Assembly: GCF_000980885.2 (NCBI RefSeq)
Contig: NZ_LBDA02000056.1
Coordinates: 1-64,000, forward strand
DNA from: Streptomyces malaysiense
Lineage (GTDB): Bacteria; Actinomycetota; Actinomycetes; Streptomycetales; Streptomycetaceae
Direction of reading: 5' to 3'
DNA length: 64,000 nt
Under the pieces are notes generated by a model, which was given only the letters and a program-made list of their open reading frames with translations, was not told where the DNA came from and ran no database searches. Positions within the stretch are counted from its first letter, which is position 1. Each line of letters opens with the position of its first letter. Positions 59,898-64,000 of this stretch are shown here, piece after piece. A program made the translations under genes and the position numbers.

Positions 59898-62425
59898 TGC
59901 ACACCCCGACCGCACCCCGGCGCGATCTGGTCCTCGTCGGCCACGGCATGGTCGGCCAGCGCTTCCTGGAGGCGTTCCACGAACGACCCCGCCCCGGCTG
60001 GCGGGTGACCGTCCTCGCCGAGGAGCCCCGCCCCGCCTACGATCGGGTCCACCTCACCTCATGGTTCTCCGGCACGACGGAAGACGAACTGTCCCTGTGC
60101 GCAACGGAGTTCATCGCCGAGCACGGCATCGAGCTGCGCCTCGGCGAGCCGGCCGCCGCCATCGACCGCGAGCGCCGGACGCTCACCACGGCGGCCGGGC
60201 GCACCCTTCGCTACGACGCCCTCGTGCTCGCCACCGGCTCCTACCCCTTCGTACCGCCGGTGCCCGGCCACGACCTCGGCGGCTGCCATGTCTACCGCAC
60301 CCTGGACGACCTCGCCGCGATCAAGGCGGGGGCGGCTCGGGCGCGCACCGGCGCGGTGGTCGGTGGCGGGCTGCTCGGCCTGGAAGCGGCCGGCGCGCTG
60401 CGCGCGTCGGGGCTGCACACCCATGTCGTCGAGTTCGCGCCGCGGTTGATGGCGCTCCAGGTCGACGAGGCCGGCGGGCTGCTGCTGCGCCGCAAGATCG
60501 AGGAGCTGGGCGTCACCGTCCATACCGGCGCCGGCACGGAGGCGATCTCCGCGGGACCCGACGGCCGGGTGCGGTCCATGCTCCTGTCCGACGGCACCGA
60601 ACTCGATGTCGACCTGGTCGTCTTCTCCGCCGGCGTGCGCCCGCGCGACCAGCTCGCGCGGGCGTGCGGCCTGCCGGTCGGCGCCCGCGGCGGCATCGTC
60701 GTGGACGCCTCCTGCCGCACCGCCGACCCGCACATCTGGGCCATCGGCGAATGCGCCCAGGCCGCCGACGGCCGGGTCTACGGACTGGTCGCCCCCGGCT
60801 ACGCCATGGCCGAGACCGCCGCCCGGCAACTTATCGCAGAAGAAGGAGAGTTCAAGGGAGCTGACACCTCGACCAAGCTCAAGCTGCTCGGCGTCGACGT
60901 CGCCAGCTTCGGTGACGCGCACGGCACCACCGAGGGCGCCCTCGACGTGGTGTACGCCGACAGCCGTGCCGGGGTCTACAAGAAGCTGGTCGTCGGCGCC
61001 GACGGCCGGCTCCTCGGCGGCGTCCTCGTCGGGGACACCGACGACTACGCCACCCTGCGCCCGCTGCTCACCGGTGCCCCGCTCGCCGTACCGCCCGAGC
61101 GGCTGCTGCTGCCGGACCGGGCCGGCGCGGGCCCGGCCCCGCTGCCCGACGAGGCGATCGTCTGTTCCTGCCACAACGTCAGCAAGGCCGCCGTCCGCCG
61201 GGCGGTCGCCGACGGCAACACCTCGGTGCCCGAGGTGAAGCGGTGCACCAAGGCCGGTACCGGCTGCGGCAGTTGCGAGAAGCTGCTCGGCACCCTCGTC
61301 GCCGACGAACTGGCCGACCGGGGCGTCGCCGCCCCGCGCGGTCTGTGTGAGCACTTCACGCACACCCGCGCCGAACTGTACGAGATCATCCGGGTCAAGG
61401 GGATCACCGGCTTCTCCCGGCTGATCGACGAGCACGGCAGCGGCGAGGGCTGCCAGATCTGCAAGCCGGCGGTCGCCTCGATCCTCGCCGGCCTCGCGAA
61501 CGGCCACATCCTCGACGGCGAACAGGCCGCGCTCCAGGACACCAACGACCACTTCCTCGCCAACATCCAGCGCGGCGGCTCGTATTCGGTGGTCCCGCGC
61601 ATCCCCGGCGGCGAGATCACCCCCGACGGGCTGATCACCATCGGTGAGATCGCCCGCGACTTCGGCCTCTACACCAAGATCACCGGCGGTCAGCGCATCG
61701 ACATGTTCGGCGCCCGCGTCGACGACCTGCCGCGTATCTGGCGCCGCCTGGTCGACGCGGGCTTCGAGTCGGGCCACGCCTACGGCAAGGCGCTGCGCAC
61801 CGTGAAGTCGTGCGTGGGGGAGACCTGGTGCCGCTACGGCGTGCAGGACTCCGTCGGCCTCGCCGTCGAACTGGAGCTGCGCTACCGCGGCCTGCGCTCC
61901 CCGCACAAGATCAAGGCGGCCGTCTCCGGCTGCGCCCGCGAGTGCGCCGAGGCGCGGAGCAAGGACTTCGGGGTGATCGCCACCGCCGAGGGCTGGAACC
62001 TCTACGTCGGCGGCAACGGCGGCATGACCCCGCGGCACGCCGCCCTGATCGCCGCCGATCTGGACCGCGCCACGCTGATCCGCACCATCGACCGCTTCCT
62101 GATGTTCTACATCCGCACCGCCGACCGGCTGGAGCGCACCGCCCCCTGGGTGGCGCGGCTCGACGGCGGCCTGGACCATCTGCGGGACGTCATCATGAAC
62201 GACTCCCTCGGCATCTGCGACGAGCTGGACGAACTGATGTGCCGCCATACGGCCGCATACGAGGACGAATGGGCCGCCACCCTCGCCGACCCCGGACGGC
62301 TGCGCCGCTTCGTCTCGTTCGTCAACGCACCCGGCGTCCCCGATCCCGCCGTGCGCTTCACCCCCGAGCGTGGCCAGATCCGCCCGGTCCGCGTCGCCGG
62401 ACCGCGCCGGGAGGTGCGCGCCTGA
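59897..62425 (+). CDS. nirB: Nitrite reductase [NAD(P)H], large subunit
   Basis: 842 residues from ATG 59897 (TGATG overlap with the preceding stop). Reduces nitrite to ammonium with six electrons. Domains: FAD/NAD reductase (LVGHGMVGQRFLEAF near 13; VVGGGLLGLEAAGALRA near 155), BFD-type [2Fe-2S] (VCSCHNVSKAAV and CTKAGTGCGSCEKL, 420-475), then the siroheme/[4Fe-4S] domain with SCVGETWCRYG and GCARECAEARSKDFGV. Codons 313-321 (CTT ATC GCA GAA GAA GGA GAG and onward) are oddly AT-rich for this genome. Confidence 0.95.
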   Translation: MHTPTAPRRDLVLVGHGMVGQRFLEAFHERPRPGWRVTVLAEEPRPAYDRVHLTSWFSGTTEDELSLCATEFIAEHGIELRLGEPAAAIDRERRTLTTAAGRTLRYDALVLATGSYPFVPPVPGHDLGGCHVYRTLDDLAAIKAGAARARTGAVVGGGLLGLEAAGALRASGLHTHVVEFAPRLMALQVDEAGGLLLRRKIEELGVTVHTGAGTEAISAGPDGRVRSMLLSDGTELDVDLVVFSAGVRPRDQLARACGLPVGARGGIVVDASCRTADPHIWAIGECAQAADGRVYGLVAPGYAMAETAARQLIAEEGEFKGADTSTKLKLLGVDVASFGDAHGTTEGALDVVYADSRAGVYKKLVVGADGRLLGGVLVGDTDDYATLRPLLTGAPLAVPPERLLLPDRAGAGPAPLPDEAIVCSCHNVSKAAVRRAVADGNTSVPEVKRCTKAGTGCGSCEKLLGTLVADELADRGVAAPRGLCEHFTHTRAELYEIIRVKGITGFSRLIDEHGSGEGCQICKPAVASILAGLANGHILDGEQAALQDTNDHFLANIQRGGSYSVVPRIPGGEITPDGLITIGEIARDFGLYTKITGGQRIDMFGARVDDLPRIWRRLVDAGFESGHAYGKALRTVKSCVGETWCRYGVQDSVGLAVELELRYRGLRSPHKIKAAVSGCARECAEARSKDFGVIATAEGWNLYVGGNGGMTPRHAALIAADLDRATLIRTIDRFLMFYIRTADRLERTAPWVARLDGGLDHLRDVIMNDSLGICDELDELMCRHTAAYEDEWAATLADPGRLRRFVSFVNAPGVPDPAVRFTPERGQIRPVRVAGPRREVRA

Positions 62426-62787
62426 TGCCCGCCGACGAGATCCAGCTCGCCCACGAGGGCGTGTGGCACACCGTCTGCCGGTACGACGATCTGCTCCCCG
62501 GCCGGGGCGTGGCCGTACTCCTGCACGGTGAACAGGTCGCGCTCTTCCGGGACCGCCGGGGCGGCCTCTACGCCGTCCAGAACTACGACCCCTTCAGCGA
62601 CGCCCACGTCATCTCCCGCGGCATCACCGGCAGTCGCGGCGACGTACCGGTGGTCTTCTCGCCGATGTACAAACAGGCGTTCGACCTGCGCACCGGCGCG
62701 TGCCTGGACGAGGAATCCGCCCCCGACGACACCTCGGTGAGGCTGCTGGTCTGGCCGGTGCGGCCGGCCCCGTCCGCGTCCCGCTGA
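62425..62787 (+). CDS. nirD: Nitrite reductase small subunit
   Basis: 120 residues. Rieske-like ferredoxin fold, as in NirD, which normally lacks iron ligands: WHTVCRYDDLLPGRGVAVLL, LYAVQNYDPFSDAHVISRGI, VVFSPMYKQAFDLRTGACLD. The expected C-x-H and C-x2-H cluster pairs are absent, consistent with NirD rather than a true Rieske protein. It starts within the nirB stop (TGATG), so it is made together with NirB. Confidence 0.94.
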   Translation: MPADEIQLAHEGVWHTVCRYDDLLPGRGVAVLLHGEQVALFRDRRGGLYAVQNYDPFSDAHVISRGITGSRGDVPVVFSPMYKQAFDLRTGACLDEESAPDDTSVRLLVWPVRPAPSASR

Positions 62788-62837
62788 CCTCTCGCCCCGC
62801 ACGGCGAACGCCCTCCACCATCCCCGCGGGAGCCACC

Positions 62838-64000
62838 ATGCCCTCGTCCCCTTTGCCCCCTCCCACCTTCTCCTTCGGCGTCGCGTTCCGCCGGCTCGGT
62901 GCGCTGGCGTCCCTGCGCGGCCGTCACCGGGTCCTGCACCTGACCACGCTGGCCTTCTTCCTCACCTTCCTCGTCTGGTTCGACATGGCGCCGTTCGCCC
63001 GGCAGATCGGCGCCGAACTCCACCTGTCCAAGGGACAGTCGCTCACCCTCTCGTTGTGCAACCTGGCGCTCACCGTCCCCGCGCGGATCGGTGTGGGCAT
63101 GCTCCTGGACCGCTTCGGCCCACGTCTGGTGTTCGCCTCCATCCTGATCTTCTCGGTCCTCCCCAACACGCTCTTCGCGACCGCGTCGAGCTTCCCGGTC
63201 CTGGTCGTCGGCCGACTGCTGCTCGGCGTGGTCGGCGCCGGGTTCGTGGTCGGCATCCGGATGGTCGCCGAGTGGTTCTCGCGCGAGGAGATCGGCACGG
63301 CCGAGGGCTTCTACGGCGGCTGGGGCAACTTCGGCTCGGCCGCGGCCTCCCTGGTGCTGCCCGGCCTCTCCGTCGCCCTCGCCGGTCATGTCGGCGGCTG
63401 GCGCTGGGCCACCGGACTCGTCGGCGTGCTCTGCGCGCTCTACGGCGTCGTCTATCTCTTCGCCGTGCGCGACACCCCCGAGGGCTCCGCGTACCAGCGA
63501 CCGCGCCGGCAAGGCGCCCTGGAGGTCACCAGCCGTGGGGCGGTGTTCGGGCTGCTCGCGGTGCAACTGCCGCCGATCGCCGCCCTCGGTCTCGTCGCGT
63601 TCCGCGTGTACGGCGCCGGAGTGATCCCCCGATCCGGTTTCGCGGCCGTCGTGCTCGTGCTCGTGGCCGGCTACGCGGCGCAGGCGGTGCGCACCCTTTC
63701 GGTGAACCGCCCGGCGCTCGCCGACGCCCATCCGCCCGCCGAGCGCTACCCCTTCCGGCTGGTGGCGCTGCTGTCGCTGGCGTACTTCGTGACGTTCGGC
63801 ACCGAGCTGGCGGTGGTATCCCTCCTGCCCGCCTACTTCGCCGACACCTTCGGCCTCGGCGTCACGGCCGCGGCCGCCGCGGGCAGCGCCTTCGCCTGCA
63901 CCAACCTGATCACGCGCCCCGCGGGCGGGCTGCTGTCCGACGCGCTTCCCCGGCGGCGGACGGCCCTGCGGATCCTGCTCGCCGGCGCCGTGGCCGTCTT
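62838..64000 (+). CDS. narK: Nitrate/nitrite MFS transporter NarK (3' end beyond window)
   Basis: 387 residues are visible, the frame being open to the edge. NarK/NasA-type MFS: TLAFFLTFLVWFDMAPFARQ in helix 1, LCNLALTVPARIGVGMLLDR in helices 2-3 (conserved Arg), VGIRMVAEWFSREEIGTAEG then FYGGWGNFGSAAASLVLPG for the nitrate signature after helix 5. Imports nitrate (or exports nitrite). RBS GGGAG precedes the ATG, 50 bp after nirD. A second nitrate-signature region lies near 370 (AGSAFACTNLITRPAGGLLS). Confidence 0.93.
   Translation, partial: MPSSPLPPPTFSFGVAFRRLGALASLRGRHRVLHLTTLAFFLTFLVWFDMAPFARQIGAELHLSKGQSLTLSLCNLALTVPARIGVGMLLDRFGPRLVFASILIFSVLPNTLFATASSFPVLVVGRLLLGVVGAGFVVGIRMVAEWFSREEIGTAEGFYGGWGNFGSAAASLVLPGLSVALAGHVGGWRWATGLVGVLCALYGVVYLFAVRDTPEGSAYQRPRRQGALEVTSRGAVFGLLAVQLPPIAALGLVAFRVYGAGVIPRSGFAAVVLVLVAGYAAQAVRTLSVNRPALADAHPPAERYPFRLVALLSLAYFVTFGTELAVVSLLPAYFADTFGLGVTAAAAAGSAFACTNLITRPAGGLLSDALPRRRTALRILLAGAVAV

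Noticed and set aside
1..64000. tRNA, rRNA or riboswitch genes
   Set aside because: Intergenic regions are short, and none showed a cloverleaf TTCGA-type arm or a known aptamer core on reading. A covariance-model search was not possible.

Overview
The window is very GC-rich, with strong G/C at third codon positions, many GTG starts and Streptomyces-type markers: an SsgA-like sporulation protein, a WhiB-like protein, an Sfp-type phosphopantetheinyl transferase, OpcA and DUF2510 proteins. It reads as a Streptomyces chromosome. Gene order from about 1 to 54 kb resembles, from memory, the S. coelicolor SCO6659-SCO6734 region. About 55 protein genes are supported. No rRNA, tRNA, CRISPR array or intact mobile element was seen.

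Layout. 1-7.4 kb (minus): a pentose-phosphate operon tkt-tal-zwf-opcA-pgi with 4-bp overlaps, divergent from an AraC regulator. 8.6-11 kb: an HxlR regulator divergent from a luciferase-domain protein, an azoreductase and a small membrane protein, followed by a decayed IS5-type transposase end and an 8-bp tandem repeat. 11.4-17 kb: a secreted GH16 glucanase with a LacI-type operator, a secreted hypothetical protein, a GH4 glycosidase, a metallophosphoesterase and an overlapping phosphopantetheinyl transferase. 17-22 kb: a DNA-binding XRE protein divergent from a MmyB-type ligand-binding protein without HTH, a Tat-exported phospholipase C and a scramblase-like DUF2510 protein. 22-25 kb: an EamA transporter and PAP2 phosphatase, divergent from a TetR regulator across a 16-bp-period repeat array. 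25-34 kb: a DUF2510 membrane protein, AnmK, an MFS remnant, an AAA/TPR regulator-like protein without HTH, a DUF3048 lipoprotein and a zinc alcohol dehydrogenase. 33-42 kb: divergent end-joining-type DNA ligase and primase-polymerase, a LacI regulator, a VOC protein, a WhiB-like protein, an acyl-ACP desaturase with a 15-bp-period repeat array, DDAH and an ABC-F ATPase. 42-46.8 kb: SsgD, a Ycf48-like protein, a small Rho-N-type protein, endonuclease V, a small hypothetical protein and a saccharopine dehydrogenase-like reductase. 47-52.4 kb: a CoA-transferase, thiolase and FadB operon with a convergent MerR regulator. 52.6-64 kb: an asparagine permease, then a nitrate/nitrite assimilation block.

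How genes work together. The first operon feeds NADPH and pentoses. The right-end block is a coherent nitrogen pathway: NarK imports nitrate, NasA with a FAD reductase makes nitrite, and NirBD makes ammonium. The divergent strand carries NnaR (HemD fold plus winged helix) and a sirohydrochlorin chelatase, which fits siroheme supply for NirB. The CoA-transferase/thiolase/FadB operon is a beta-oxidation unit, and the MerR promoter and operon promoter share a 21-bp motif.

The least expected non-coding structures are three arrays: about nine degenerate 34-bp units, several able to form a small hairpin, between nnaR and the chelatase gene; five 16-bp units between TetR and PAP2; and three 15-bp units upstream of the desaturase. 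All were found by eye, and no database or folding computation was run.
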